Shown here one piece after another: positions 57,001-60,054 of a stretch of DNA of 64,000 nucleotides. The stretch is taken from contig CM024760.1 of NCBI GenBank assembly GCA_014218235.1, forward strand, positions 7,420,049 to 7,484,048, read 5' to 3'. The notes below the pieces were generated by a model, which saw only the letters and a program-made list of their open reading frames with translations, did not search any database and had not been told where the DNA came from. The translations under genes and the position numbers were made by a program. This stretch comes from Colocasia esculenta (taxonomy: Eukaryota > Streptophyta > Magnoliopsida > Alismatales > Araceae). Position 1 is the stretch's first letter, and every line of letters begins with the position of its first letter.

Positions 57001-59511
57001 ACACCGGAATTAAAATTTTCATAAAAAAATACATAAACCTCAACTTTGCTATGAATGGTAAGAAGGGGTCCCACCGGGCAAAGCCAGCTGTCGGACGCGG
57101 AAAATTTCGTGTTGTATTTTTTTGGGGTGTTTGAGTTTGATTTGGTTTTTATTTATTTATTTTGCCTTGCGGGCGTGCCAACCTGTCTAACAGACAGAGT
57201 TTAAGATCGGTGCAATGCGGAGAGAAAATTTTATGTCCAAGGAATAGACACGTGCGCCAGTTTTACTTTGAAGTTTGAACTTATTTGTTCCGCGATTTTA
57301 TTTTATCAGGATATTAGGGTAGCTTGTGCTGGACCCCTGTCTCCATCGATCGGAATCGATGTTTTGTTTACATCGGATTAAAAGCCCTTGATGTTATTTT
57401 TACATCAGTTTAAACCCGAACACCATTGAATAGCAAAGTCGAGAGGTTTTGCATTTTTCTAGAAAATGGTAACACGGTGTTTTCTATTTTTTTATCGAAC
57501 GAAATAGATTTGCTTTGAAAAGGGATTTTATTTTGAAAAGAGTATGGACTTCATTTGAGAATTTAATATGTAATTTGATAAATGAGCAGGTATATACCCG
57601 TGAATTTATTTGATATTGGAATATACTGTGGATTTGGGTAGAGCTCCCGCATAGGCAGAGTTACCGTGTGAATACACGAATATATATTTGATGGGCATAT
57701 GGTCGTATTATTTTAGGGCAAGGTCTCTGTACGGACAGAGCCTCCCCATAGAGTGCGCACATATGCACATACATTTTATGAACATATGAGTATGTTTTTA
57801 CTTTTTGGACAGAACCTCTGCTTGGGCAGAGTTTCTTTAGAAAACATATACATATGAACATGTTATTTGTGAACATATGAGTATGTTTTCGGACAGAACC
57901 TCCACTTGGGCAGAATTTTCTTTAGAAAATATATACATATGAACATGTTATTTGTGAACATATGAGTATATTTTCGAACAGAACCTCCACTTGGGCAGAG
58001 TTTTCTTTAAAAAATATATACATACGAGCACAATATTTGTGAACATATGAATATATTTTCGGGTAGAACCTCCACTTGGGCAGAGTTTCCTTTAGAAAAC
58101 ATATACATATAAGCACAATATTTATGAACATATGAATATATTTTCGGACAAAACCTCCACTTGGCCAGAGTTTCTTTTAGAAAATATATACATATGAGCA
58201 CAAAAAACTTACCCTTCTCGGAGACTCGCTCGACGAGAGGGAAGAACATATGTGCCTAAATGTTTATACTCATGGAGACTTACTCAATATGGAAGCATTT
58301 AGAACACAAGAACACGAAGATGTTTAAATACCTAATACCCATGGAGACTTGCTCAACATGGAAGACATTTAAACCCCAAAGCACACGAGCGCAATTTAAT
58401 TTTTACCTCCACAGAGACTTGCTCGATGTGGAGGTATGGGTTGCATTTGGATTTTAAAACCCCCCCATGGAAACTAACTCGACATGAAGGGTGATTAAAG
58501 AGATTTCGTAGCCGGAGGGAGACGACCTCCTTTCTTGCCAAGGGCGAATACCTTCACACCGAGCGGAAGAATCTTTTGGAACAAGTTGGAATTTCCCTTT
58601 GAGAGAGCCTCCTCTTTTTTCAGATTTTTTGAATTCAGGAATCCGAAAAAAGATCCCCACCCCAAAAGAGAGATCCCTTCTGCCATGGGTTACATGGGTA
58701 TTTATAGGGGTTTTAGCCCCTTTACATTTGATGGAAGGAGGGCGGATGAGAGGGCTTAACCGATGGAAGCCTTCCATCGGTTAAGGAGCATCTCCGATTC
58801 TCCCCAACCGATGAAAGGGGTACCATCGGTTAAGGGGTGGGAGGTTCCATCGGTTGGGGGAGGAATTTCCCCAACCGATGGAGGTGTTCCATCGGTTAGG
58901 AGGGTGCTCCCCCAACCGATGGAAGGCTTCCATCGGTTAAGGAAATACTCCTTAACCGATGGAGGTGTACCATCGGTTAGGAGGGTGCTCCCCCAACCGA
59001 TGGAAGGCTTCCATCGGTTAAGGAGATACAGGTGTTCCATCGGTTAGGGGATCCCTTTTTTGGGTATTTTTTGGAAATTAGAAAATGGGGGTTTTGGGAT
59101 TTTACAATTTTTCGTGCCAACAGCTCCAAACAGAGGTAGAGCGGAAATCGAGCGCGTAAGGGGACACCGTCACGCATACCAGGAGGAGGAGTCCGTTGGT
59201 GGCGTTAGACTGGGACAGAGCCGAGACGCAGCGCTGGAAGAGCTTGTTGATGCTCGGATACACCCGGGCCACCAGCTCCTCCGACTTCTCCTCCTTGCAG
59301 ATCTCGCAGAGACGCCTCACCTTCGATCAACAGATCACAGGGTGCAACCAGATGAGATTAGCCCGTACGATGGAGAGGTGGAGGGGAAGAGGAGGAAGCG
59401 TACGGATTGGAGGAGGGAGGGGTCGGCGGCGGGGTCGGCGCCGGAGTCCCTGGCGTTCGCAGAGAGTGACCGGAGGTGGAAGTCCCAGTCTCGCTCCTTG
59501 CCTCCCTCCAT
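598..59511 (-). CDS. AP5Z1: AP-5 complex subunit zeta (AP5Z1-like), split by giant intron 2
   Basis: Probable zeta subunit of the AP-5 adaptor complex, an endosomal sorting coat (role known from animals, less clear in plants). Family assigned from recalled plant homologues: segments such as REFADPVVAEATLDFF, LMDEAYTGTTIED, PLLMSRNATIFPDK and VVTAIAKLATCHNELLPRAR. Exons, all minus strand: 59404-59511, 59180-59320, 17900-17991, 16664-16760, 15680-15723, 12046-12134, 10417-10508, 10192-10338, 7929-8076, 7727-7803, 3645-3713, 3211-3258, 1757-1884, 1509-1668, 1173-1374 and a tentative 598-653. Every junction has GT-AG ends and the phases join without a stop, giving about 565 codons. The start at 59511 opens an acidic, DRDWDF-like N terminus (MEGGKERDWDF) typical of plant members. 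Most introns carry transposable elements; intron 2 is about 41 kb because of one nested retrotransposon. The coding sequence looks intact; whether the long intron is spliced efficiently cannot be judged from sequence. Confidence 0.85.
1173..17991 (-). CDS. AP5Z1: AP5Z1 exons 3 to 15
   Basis: Thirteen phased exons. Exon 3 starts AILQFFLDFGELVLHDADPS at 17991. Exon 4 has REFADPVVAEATL. Exons 5 and 6 (FFPLLLKLIAWNGE, then LPLFPSLVDLP) are separated by a LINE and a small LTR element. Exon 8 is acidic (DSGSDDSNT). Exon 11 requires the second of two nearby acceptor AGs. Exon 14 carries LLCFVVTAIAKLATCH and exon 15 YLGLMNEPAICLSILGPS followed by PGTVNWSE. Alpha-helical, leucine-rich sequence suits an ARM/HEAT-like adaptor subunit. 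No nonsense codon occurs in any exon. Confidence 0.85.
1885..3210. other. AP5Z1 intron 12, no recognisable element
   Basis: About 1.3 kb of AT-rich intron between exons 13 and 12. I found no phased coding sequence and no clear terminal repeats or target duplications. Confidence 0.5.
4604..5050. repeat. Diverged minisatellite, about 77-bp unit
   Basis: About six diverged copies in AP5Z1 intron 10. Each has an AAATGCACTAGTAAGACTCC-like core, then AAAAATGGAAAGTCTGG and a cytosine-rich stretch ending near GTTAGCC. The copies nearest 4850-4990 are most alike; those toward 4604 are more degraded. Confidence 0.7.
5378..6471. mobile_element. Foldback transposon with arms of about 0.5 kb
   Basis: Nearly the whole element is an imperfect inverted repeat around a short loop at 5976-5990, flanked by CCTACTGAC and its complement. 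The termini match as CTATGTTATCAAAGG and CTATGTACTCAGAGG, and an exact 8-bp duplication GTGAAAAC is at 5370-5377 and 6472-6479. Eight bases suggests hAT-type mobilisation. It codes for nothing I recognise. Confidence 0.85.
6998..7225 (+). pseudogene. hAT transposase N-terminal fragment (TTF-type zinc finger family)
   Basis: Starts MEKYFKRKCSKEESSSSK, the usual opening of plant TTF-finger hAT proteins, followed by a KRSR basic patch. The conserved segment ILEYHPNDRD...RAYMQRGPCQPR is in another frame, so there is a 1-nt frameshift near 7120, and a stop follows directly. The catalytic DUF4371 region and dimerisation region are absent. Clearly dead. Confidence 0.7.
8378..8815. mobile_element. 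Inverted-repeat element containing MITE copy A
   Basis: Arms at about 8385-8402 plus 8626-8665 and at about 8750-8800 are complementary (ATTGGATGATCTCAAT against ATTGGATGACCTCAGC, continuing through ACCATTATGATG). MITE A interrupts the left arm. The core is a purine-rich GGGAGG stretch. Ends and target duplication not fixed. Confidence 0.6.
8411..8617. mobile_element. GAATCGG-rich hAT-type MITE, copy A
   Basis: 207 bp with termini CATGGTTTGGCGCG and CAAGGTTTGGCGCA (inverted), flanked by the exact 8-bp duplication ATCTCAAT (8403-8410, 8618-8625). The interior is built from repeated GAATCGG/GATCCGG-like words in both orientations. It sits inside a larger inverted-repeat element in intron 8. 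Confidence 0.9.
9159..9330. mobile_element. Mutator-like MITE
   Basis: 172 bp with a perfect 23-bp terminal inverted repeat (9159-9181 and 9308-9330, starting GGGCAAATTAATTAGG) and an exact 9-bp duplication ATTTTATTT (9150-9158 and 9331-9339). Nine bases points to a MULE-type transposase. Several GTTACAG words occur inside. Confidence 0.88.
10509..12045. other. AP5Z1 intron 6, nothing recognised
   Basis: AT-rich intron of 1.5 kb. Short A-runs and a local duplication of TTTTCTTCCACTAC near 10866-10915 are the only structure noticed. Confidence 0.5.
12333..12818 (-). pseudogene. C-terminal region of RTE LINE reverse transcriptase
   Basis: 161 codons containing LYGTECWAMRKEHVNK, MRMLRWMCGKT, RENRLKWFGHVYRRP and RARGRPK, the conserved tail of plant RTE-clade ORF2. 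It is separated from the FADD-box fragment (12875-13111) by a short region with a frame change. No functional element remains. Confidence 0.85.
12875..13111 (-). pseudogene. RTE LINE reverse transcriptase, FADD box fragment
   Basis: Starts MLFADDIVLIDESIDGLNV, the catalytic FADD motif of reverse transcriptase, followed by LESWKHALESKSFKISRSKYEFM. Its upstream continuation is 2.4 kb away beyond the inserted LTR element. Confidence 0.85.
13120..13592 (+). repeat. 5' LTR of the small LTR element
   Basis: 473 bp, near-identical to 15072-15531. The pyrimidine-rich second half has a duplicated TTCCCGCTTCTTTCTTCC segment missing from the 3' copy; a GTGCGTCATT segment is present only in the 3' copy. 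Confidence 0.93.
14468..15169 (+). CDS. Uncharacterised ORF of the small LTR element
   Basis: 233 codons from the ATG at 14468, running through the purine tract into the 3' LTR. The N terminus (MDCRLAEACRHFRREC) is charged and could be helical, followed by an acidic segment. No Gag domain, zinc knuckle or protease motif is visible. The last third (TRGRVFSNQGRMM) reads the purine tract in the usual frame of plant gypsy pol 3' ends, so it may be a collapsed polyprotein end. Function unknown. Confidence 0.45.
   Translation: MDCRLAEACRHFRRECHQEFSKIDHTLQRMLDILNKPRIQEVHYEANPALIEEYYAEVESEMSAMNDNPLATKDDPAAGEVVGDVVEESQDVLVTPILHDLWDHSLIIEAGFDLLSDQLFEISISLCRHFPTVDTLFVTASDDFDVLWCAFESHHQCQLLGLRLIICMGKTMCYESVGPLYSMGVLRHFKTRGRVFSNQGRMMGIEDLRKRSRLSLAYFIWPNRDPIDVILCI
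15072..15531 (+). repeat. 3' LTR of the small LTR element
   Basis: 460 bp partner of 13120-13592; the two copies differ by a few indels and substitutions, suggesting a fairly recent insertion. Confidence 0.93.
15968..16131 (+). mobile_element. Au-type SINE
   Basis: A 164-bp tRNA-derived SINE with a B box GGTTCGAAACC (16024-16034) and the Au-family segments AACAGCCTCTCGAC, GGGTAAGGCTGC and CCCTTCCC. It ends with GCCCTTT. The 14-bp duplication ATGATGCATTTGAT (15954-15967 and 16132-16145) is exact. It sits in AP5Z1 intron 4. Confidence 0.9.
16761..17655. other. AP5Z1 intron 3, mostly unassigned
   Basis: No element recognised apart from the SINE fragment that follows. The stretch 17221-17655 is open on the plus strand for 145 codons but resembles nothing known and has no regulatory context, so I do not call it a gene. 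Confidence 0.4.
17656..17729 (+). mobile_element. 3' fragment of an Au-type SINE
   Basis: Matches the end of the Au family: GGCAGCGTACATCATT, CCTTCCCTAGACCCCGCG, GGGAGCC, CACTGGGTACGCCCTTTA. The tRNA-like head is missing. Confidence 0.8.
18930..19400. repeat. 84-bp tandem array, 3' LTR copy
   Basis: Five copies of the same unit as in the 5' LTR (57725-58200); unit number is conserved despite point divergence. Confidence 0.85.
19534..19739. mobile_element. GAATCGG-rich hAT-type MITE, copy B
   Basis: 206 bp with 8-bp duplication GTTTAAAT (19526-19533, 19740-19747), ends CAAGGTTCGACGC and CATAGTTTGGCGTG (inverted) and a GAATCGG-rich interior. The partner LTR near 58320-58330 shows the single uninterrupted GTTTAAATACC target. 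Confidence 0.92.
20453..20945 (+). repeat. Four diverged ~145-bp repeats in the hAT leader intron
   Basis: Four copies start near 20453, 20605, 20742 and 20893. Each has CCCTAATTAGGGTTTAAAA, TAGGGATT, GTAATTGAGTG and TTGATTAGAGTTTTGTATG in order. They fill the 5' UTR intron upstream of the transposase start. Confidence 0.8.
20983..24395 (+). CDS. hAT transposase (BED finger, DUF659, dimerisation domain)
   Basis: Exons 20983-22639, 22713-22843, 22922-22997 and 23092-24395 join at GT-AG sites in phase to give 1055 residues. The start at 20983 follows a likely 5' UTR intron (donor near 20343, acceptor just upstream of the ATG). A BED zinc finger has C34, C37, H51 and C62. The DUF659/RNase H-like catalytic region includes CDGWTG (D282), TDN (D343) and CAAHC (367-371). 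The C-terminal dimerisation segment SSSPCERNWSTFSLIH is near residue 650. After about residue 700 comes a long hydrophilic tail, first lysine- and glutamate-rich, then rich in Q, G, S and P, longer than usual for the family. It should act in the nucleus, cutting the element's termini. No stop or frameshift is seen. Confidence 0.93.
25318..25331 (-). other. Polypurine tract of TAT1
   Basis: GTGGGGGGCATT on the minus strand directly before the 3' LTR. The same tract adjoins the 3' LTR of TAT2 at 32254. Confidence 0.8.
25640..26330. repeat. Degenerate array of ~65-bp TTGCCTTCCTGGCTTT units
   Basis: Repeated words CTTGCCTTCCTGGCTTT, followed by a CTCRRRRTTTGATTTGA stretch, in the TAT1 3' untranslated region. 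Related arrays occur in TAT2 at 32640-33170 and 37610-38640. Confidence 0.7.
26488..28516 (+). CDS. Antisense spliced ORF of TAT1 (extra ORF)
   Basis: Gene-like structure opposite to gag-pol, between pol and the 3' LTR. Exons 26488-26607, 26692-27334, 27420-27758 and 27861-28516 have GT-AG junctions and consistent phase; an exon further upstream is likely. The last exon reads PLSDGFLGLLLERVRAVVSA, then helical sequence FWMTAVEEIWDKVRRLHATA and a coiled-coil-like tail AAERDRIARLQCEIDQARSS. Antisense extra ORFs at this place are known in Tat-group elements; their function is not established. Damage: MITE C inserted in the second exon and a TAG at 28268-28270 before the coiled coil. No known domain recognised. 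Confidence 0.65.
26799..27100. mobile_element. GAATCGG-rich hAT-type MITE, copy C
   Basis: 302 bp, 8-bp duplication GCAGAGAG (26791-26798, 27101-27108), ends CATGGTTTGGCGGATCG and CAAGGTTTTCCGGATCG (inverted). It contains an extra AT-rich stretch (about 26898-26990) lacking in the shorter copies. It interrupts an exon of the antisense ORF. Confidence 0.92.
29266..29625. repeat. 30-bp minisatellite, about 12 units
   Basis: Unit: GTTGGATTTGAATATCATC followed by ACGATCAGATC. The period is a multiple of three, so several frames stay open and give spurious repetitive ORFs. Partner array at 42005-42360. Confidence 0.92.
29830..30470. repeat. ~126-bp higher-order array of GCCATTTCTTGGC words
   Basis: Units combine CTTCTGCCATTTCTTGGC, TGTCATTTCTTGACATCC and TCGAGCAGTCTCGGGT. 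The two best copies start near 29916 and 30041. Partner at 42570-43210. Confidence 0.8.
30820..31475. repeat. ~32-bp minisatellite TATTTCTGCAATTTTCCC
   Basis: About 18 units of GGGGGTATTTCTGCAATTTT plus CCC and a TTGACA/AGTCATG linker. Partner at 43560-44240, with small indels between the LTRs. Confidence 0.9.
31850..32215. repeat. GC-rich hairpin array CACCGGTGGGC/GCCCCACCGGG in TAT2 U3
   Basis: About nine units in which GGTGGGCGCCCCACC-type palindromes are linked by GCGCGCGCGGGCG. Partner at 44605-44995. On the minus strand it lies just upstream of the TATA box. Confidence 0.9.
32254..33480. repeat. TAT2 3' untranslated region with ~65-bp degenerate array
   Basis: Starts with the polypurine tract complement AATGCCCCCCACGGGATG, as in TAT1 at 25318. 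The array at 32640-33170 repeats CTTGCCTTTCTGGCTTTGCT words. No intact antisense ORF like that of TAT1 is seen. Confidence 0.7.
33490..34180. repeat. ~110-bp tandem array, about six copies
   Basis: Units start near 33600, 33710, 33820, 33929, 34038 and 34147 with GTTGACAGTCCAAAAGGAAC and include CAATTCAATGGAATTGACAG. Copies are very similar, so the array expanded recently. Confidence 0.9.
34250..36700. repeat. Higher-order repeat, period about 0.85 kb
   Basis: Three rounds of two parts: an array of 50-70-bp units containing TAGCCTACCTTTGTGGTTTG and CTGGCTAAG, then a ~230-bp block with GGCGCCCTTTCGGGTTTTCACC, AACGCGCCCTTGCGGG and TTGAGGGGTTA (blocks near 34757, 35605 and 36445). The same block in TAT1 is the target into which TAT2 inserted. 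Confidence 0.85.
37610..38640. repeat. ~60-bp array of CTTGCCTTTCTGGCTTGGTCC units
   Basis: At least twelve diverged units with TTTCTGGCTTGGTCCA, TTCTGGAGCTGGCCTT and GATTCATCATTTGG. Lies between the higher-order repeat and the Gag remnant. Confidence 0.8.
38940..39560 (-). pseudogene. Gag remnant of TAT2
   Basis: Minus-strand fragment with GRKGKVVYQKSDFTPQ, CVSVFDRL and PKKRRI, matching in order the N-terminal part of TAT1 Gag (GQKRKGVYRKSSYTPQ, ASVFDRL, SKRRRV). Near 38980-39010 a zinc-knuckle remnant (GHTIEDCYIF on the minus strand) follows directly, so the capsid region between them is deleted. No pol. Confidence 0.75.
39570..41522 (-). other. Decayed 5' leader/ORF0 region of TAT2
   Basis: The minus strand has open stretches such as 40910-41359 with basic sequence (ATKGKKPINGGIKSHASK), which may correspond to the ORF0 region of TAT1. 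No uninterrupted gene. Confidence 0.4.
41523..41540 (-). other. Primer-binding site of TAT2
   Basis: TGGCACGCCCGGTGGGAC on the minus strand, 3 nt after the 5' LTR. Same core as the TAT1 site. Confidence 0.7.
41544..45052 (-). repeat. 5' LTR of TAT2
   Basis: 3.5 kb, largely built of tandem arrays: 30-bp array (42005-42360), ~126-bp array (42570-43210), ~32-bp array (43560-44240) and GC-rich hairpin array (44605-44995). A TATA box is at 44489-44495. The terminal TA run (45002-45038) is longer than in the other LTR. Confidence 0.93.
44489..44495 (-). promoter_or_regulatory. TATA box of the TAT2 5' LTR
   Basis: TATAAAA on the minus strand in the context AACTCCTATAAAAGGAGAG. The same sequence is at 31730-31736 in the 3' LTR. 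Confidence 0.65.
45058..46550. repeat. TAT1 post-integrase region, degenerate GCCTACCTTGATGGTTTGTGGCTAA array
   Basis: Diverged units related to the array in TAT2 (34250-36700), mixed with runs of GGTTTT (45680-45740) and TTTGGATTTGG. No gene. Confidence 0.75.
46553..47951 (-). pseudogene. TAT1 integrase, broken
   Basis: On the minus strand: zinc-binding region with HSGLCGAHQAG and YWPTMYADC, then a core with a DIVGPF first aspartate, SDNGTPF second aspartate, and YNPQANGLAEAFNKTL carrying the glutamate (47215-46949). The C-terminal part (46864-46553) has FKQGDLVMVK and LGPYIVTLAYEGGAYRL. At least three in-frame stops and frame changes separate these pieces. Confidence 0.85.
48071..48634 (-). 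pseudogene. TAT1 second RNase H (archaeal-type, Tat-specific)
   Basis: Contains WELYFDGAS, GAGIVLVTPQGG, NNEAEYEALIIGL (catalytic glutamate) and VYGDSQLVI (aspartate). A second RNase H after the usual one marks Tat-lineage elements. The domain itself looks intact here but is cut off downstream by a frame change near 48130. Confidence 0.85.
48544..49353 (-). pseudogene. TAT1 RT C-terminal half and first RNase H
   Basis: Begins with a damaged catalytic box reading YVDG instead of YVDD, followed by RQYKLKMNPMKCAFGVSS, FLGFVV and LTELRSFQGKLVYIRRFI. The RNase H part has LYIAAMDTSLGALLAQ and YYLSKKLIGPELRYASMEK. A stop and frame change separate it from the N-terminal RT ORF. Confidence 0.88.
49322..50380 (-). 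pseudogene. TAT1 RT N-terminal half with upstream linker
   Basis: 352 codons. The first half is a serine- and glutamate-rich linker. RT motifs: KKKNGQVRICIDYRDLNKAC, FPVPVTETMVDMTTGHEALS, MDGSSGYNQI and MPFGLKNAGATYQRAV. It ends at a stop just before the catalytic YVDD position. Confidence 0.88.
50822..51326 (-). mobile_element. Solo LTR inserted in TAT1 pol
   Basis: 505 bp with TG...CA ends and exact 5-bp duplication TTTAC (50817-50821, 51327-51331). In minus orientation it is related to the LTR of the small element at 13120-15531: shared GAGGTTTACAAGAG, TTAAACCCTAA and GGGCC words in order, and a purine-rich end. It lies between the protease region and the linker. Confidence 0.88.
51321..51830 (-). 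pseudogene. TAT1 aspartic protease
   Basis: Retropepsin motif ILVDPGASINLMPY (DPGA in place of the usual DTGS/DSGA), then IIGADTTYRILLGRPWLH, the ILGRPWL-type second motif. The ORF is in a different frame from the Gag tail and ends within the solo LTR. Confidence 0.85.
51788..53299 (-). pseudogene. TAT1 Gag C-terminal and linker region, two ORFs
   Basis: 52229-53299 (356 codons) is charged and rich in lysine and glutamine (KSKCKAKMDKRKAAILRYRN); 51788-52225 continues downstream with AAWEAIAWSKDLRETLVKIL-like helical sequence and EALAANVTF before the protease. A frame change near 53380 separates it from the main Gag ORF. No named domain. Confidence 0.7.
53383..56280 (-). CDS. TAT1 Gag, 965 codons
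   Basis: Long open Gag reading frame. The N-terminal part is basic with a doubled VFDRL motif and SKRRRV. The retrotransposon Gag (capsid) domain at about residues 340-500 has LQKFDGQGSPREHLAYYI, ATSLTGVAFQWYSKL, FINRFQTAERKVSLAEL and ICRRGLAAVI. Two C-x2-H-x4-H-x4-C knuckles follow (CPYHHMVRHAIEDC near 54470 and CPYHQTTDHVIEDC near 53850). A third of the same form (CEFHSKATHPTKDC, near 53440) is in another frame at the end, so the original Gag was longer and a frameshift lies near 53460. Binds and packages element RNA in related elements. Confidence 0.88.
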   Translation of the reverse strand: MVRRRSDAKYTSLQHVESKCLNGQKRKGVYRKSSYTPQGPENIRVVKENPIEQSKARASVFDRLSRISVFDRLGAIPNAGTRSSKRRRVTWATEEKPRLKIFSCYASGKDSGEPAEQIAEATPNIPTEAIHPNTRQFVRRNRQPGGQVETSGQAPPHVEPQHEEIQIPFFEEGTIQVEEGRLPASTTNLVVDLPTRENLQAMSDDDKYQVMQQWHFEMATLLHEMRRLATSSLLQSVEPASTQNQQQNQHLDGSALANHPEASISGLLPQATGQDITDPSNAMPPQIGAMQDIAIQRHIIEKIIEDKFAQQGEGIRVADLYSVPYPVHHQLKKLPLACPKVLKLQKFDGQGSPREHLAYYITAMGDLALEESYSLRYFATSLTGVAFQWYSKLKFNSVADWVDLQKKFINRFQTAERKVSLAELCSLKQKKGESALDFIKKWRQFSMKCDNPPAQEDAITICRRGLAAVINEKLLGANIRSFDQLNSVVAEIEMFLAEQMAHMSHKGKLPKERNPTGKEVNVIDFSPGNEAKGAVTSATPMKKSESKAPMPTLAERMKAPYSFKKEHTKKLFDLCLNNKLISQSLPEPKKPTDVSKINEPNYCPYHHMVRHAIEDCYVFKNEVKKMIKTGLISMQSDLVDPPQPHAWDRPEQSVNVIHAAEPATNSNSPEAGPSCDPSQDNSGAHSPLRSRRQATWKAMRKVQKQLQQLQQGQQELRQIIQSVEGHQDAPTQGPYVPQTTPIHTQATQELPLMSPYSDSIGWLSEGSPNPVEAEKLYSFPRHQTLPLFRLCLRAGWMDYFAPTNALFNYCPYHQTTDHVIEDCTNFKDDVEAMIRRGVIDLGDSLVSPPQPHMQQPPNGPTNSMYHSANVINASSPSGLPESEAEQPVPNPYLSSRWYTDWHPLHQLSFTEENTKLIFDNLMRQKLIKVHEPAPYISKSEMILIATANSIPKPRIPPKTVRSSMT
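56314..56949 (-). CDS. TAT1 ORF0 upstream of Gag
   Basis: 211 codons from ATG at 56949. N terminus FGYLATPIVFGDFSAIVGSP, then a basic part with many K, R and Q residues. No known domain. It overlaps or nearly abuts Gag in another frame, as in other Tat elements with an extra sense ORF before gag. Confidence 0.55.
   Translation of the reverse strand: MAVTYGPLVVNNHARFGYLATPIVFGDFSAIVGSPFFLGVVPAQQEEGAAQRSPSNKSTNKTDRIHGHVKARPAIVNTGTKMPSKDVAAKGVEPCPTQIRSYSIRVISSEVVAVVPSQQGQYKNHKNKRSSAATSRSDKSIMVRSLRVRLDGSQPIIPRDRHIPTIPTSNRFSVLRWFRGKQEDFKVEAGVNQKTRQPAKLKQIWVPKKET
57069..57086 (-). other. Primer-binding site of TAT1
   Basis: On the minus strand, 2 nt after the 5' LTR: TGGCTTTGCCCGGTGGGA. It shares the core GCCCGGTGGGAC with the PBS of TAT2. 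I cannot name the tRNA from memory. Confidence 0.65.
57725..58200. repeat. 84-bp tandem array in the TAT1 LTR
   Basis: Five copies of a unit with GAACATATGA, TTTTCGGACAGAACCTCC, ACTTGGGCAGAGTTT and AAAATATATACATATGA. The 3' LTR has the same array at 18930-19400. Confidence 0.85.
58699..58706 (-). promoter_or_regulatory. TATA box of the TAT1 5' LTR
   Basis: TATAAATA on the minus strand in a CCCC-TATAAATA-CCCATG context, just downstream of the inverted-repeat array. Likely end of U3. Confidence 0.6.
58755..59045. repeat. Tandem array of AACCGATGG/CCATCGGTT hairpins in TAT1 U3
   Basis: About nine AACCGATGG words alternate with CCATCGGTT, so neighbouring copies form perfect hairpins. A diverged version is at 25015-25240 in the 3' LTR. 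Confidence 0.85.
59180..59511 (-). CDS. AP5Z1: AP5Z1 exons 1 and 2
   Basis: Exon 1 (59404-59511) codes 36 residues from the ATG at 59511 and ends at a GTACGC donor. Exon 2 (59180-59320) codes 47 residues, including LCEICKEEKSEELVARVYP and a run of leucines, and ends at a GTATGC donor. The next coding exon is about 41 kb away at 17991. The retrotransposon insertion point (GCTCC at 59123-59127) lies only some 50 bp inside intron 2, so the donor site is intact. Confidence 0.85.
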
Positions 59512-60054
59512 GGCGCCCGGCGCGATCTCGCTCGCCGGCGCTCTTCCCGCCCCCTGCGAGGACCGGGCCCGGGCGGATGTGCGCTGCGCCGCGCCGCGCC
59601 GCGAACAGGTAGGCGGAGCGTTAAACAGATGTTTAGAAAAATAGCCTCCTTATTTTTGTAATCATAAAAGTAGTATTATTCCTAAATTATTGACATATAA
59701 ATCTCGATTAATAGAAATATAAAGGTTTAATGCAAATGCGAGTAAAGGACGAAATGTCATGTGATATTTTTATTTAAGAGGTATTATTGTTCTACATTTA
59801 CTTTTATGCGGTAGTGTCAATTTATGTACGTAAAATAAAGTTATAATATTAAATTCATGTGGAAAGGCTAAACATGTAAATATAAATCTAAGAGCGATTT
59901 GTATGAAATAAAGTCTGATACGGGCATATAAGCAAGAAAATCCAAGAAGGGGGTGCTGCCGCCTGCCTGATGTAGCAGCGGGCAGCCGCAGCGCTTCTCC
60001 CGCCAACGAAAGAATACGAAACCATGCGCCCGAACTCGCTTCTGATCGGCAACC
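59512..60054. promoter_or_regulatory. Shared 5' region between AP5Z1 and the PPR gene
   Basis: 543 bp between divergent start codons: GC-rich next to AP5Z1, AT-rich at 59640-59930, GC-rich again before the PPR start. No individual promoter element is convincing. Confidence 0.45.

Larger units (their letters stand above)
18300..59122 (-). mobile_element. TAT1: Tat-lineage Ty3/gypsy retrotransposon with nested insertions
   Basis: Outer element in AP5Z1 intron 2. The 5' LTR is 57089-59122 and the 3' LTR 18300-25317 (about 2.2 kb once insertions are removed); both have TG...CA ends. The 5-bp duplication GCTCC is exact at 18295-18299 and 59123-59127. Order on the minus strand: 5' LTR, PBS, ORF0, Gag, protease, RT, RNase H, second RNase H, integrase, repeat region, antisense ORF, polypurine tract, 3' LTR. 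Two RNase H domains and the antisense extra ORF place it in the Tat group (Retand/Ogre-like). The first 285 bp of the LTRs differ at about 20 positions, so it is old; most ORFs carry frameshifts or stops. Confidence 0.93.
57089..59122 (-). repeat. 5' LTR of TAT1
   Basis: 2034 bp, uninterrupted, so it serves as the empty-site reference for the insertions in its partner. It contains the inverted-repeat array (58755-59045), a TATA box (58699-58706) and an 84-bp tandem array (57725-58200). Confidence 0.93.
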
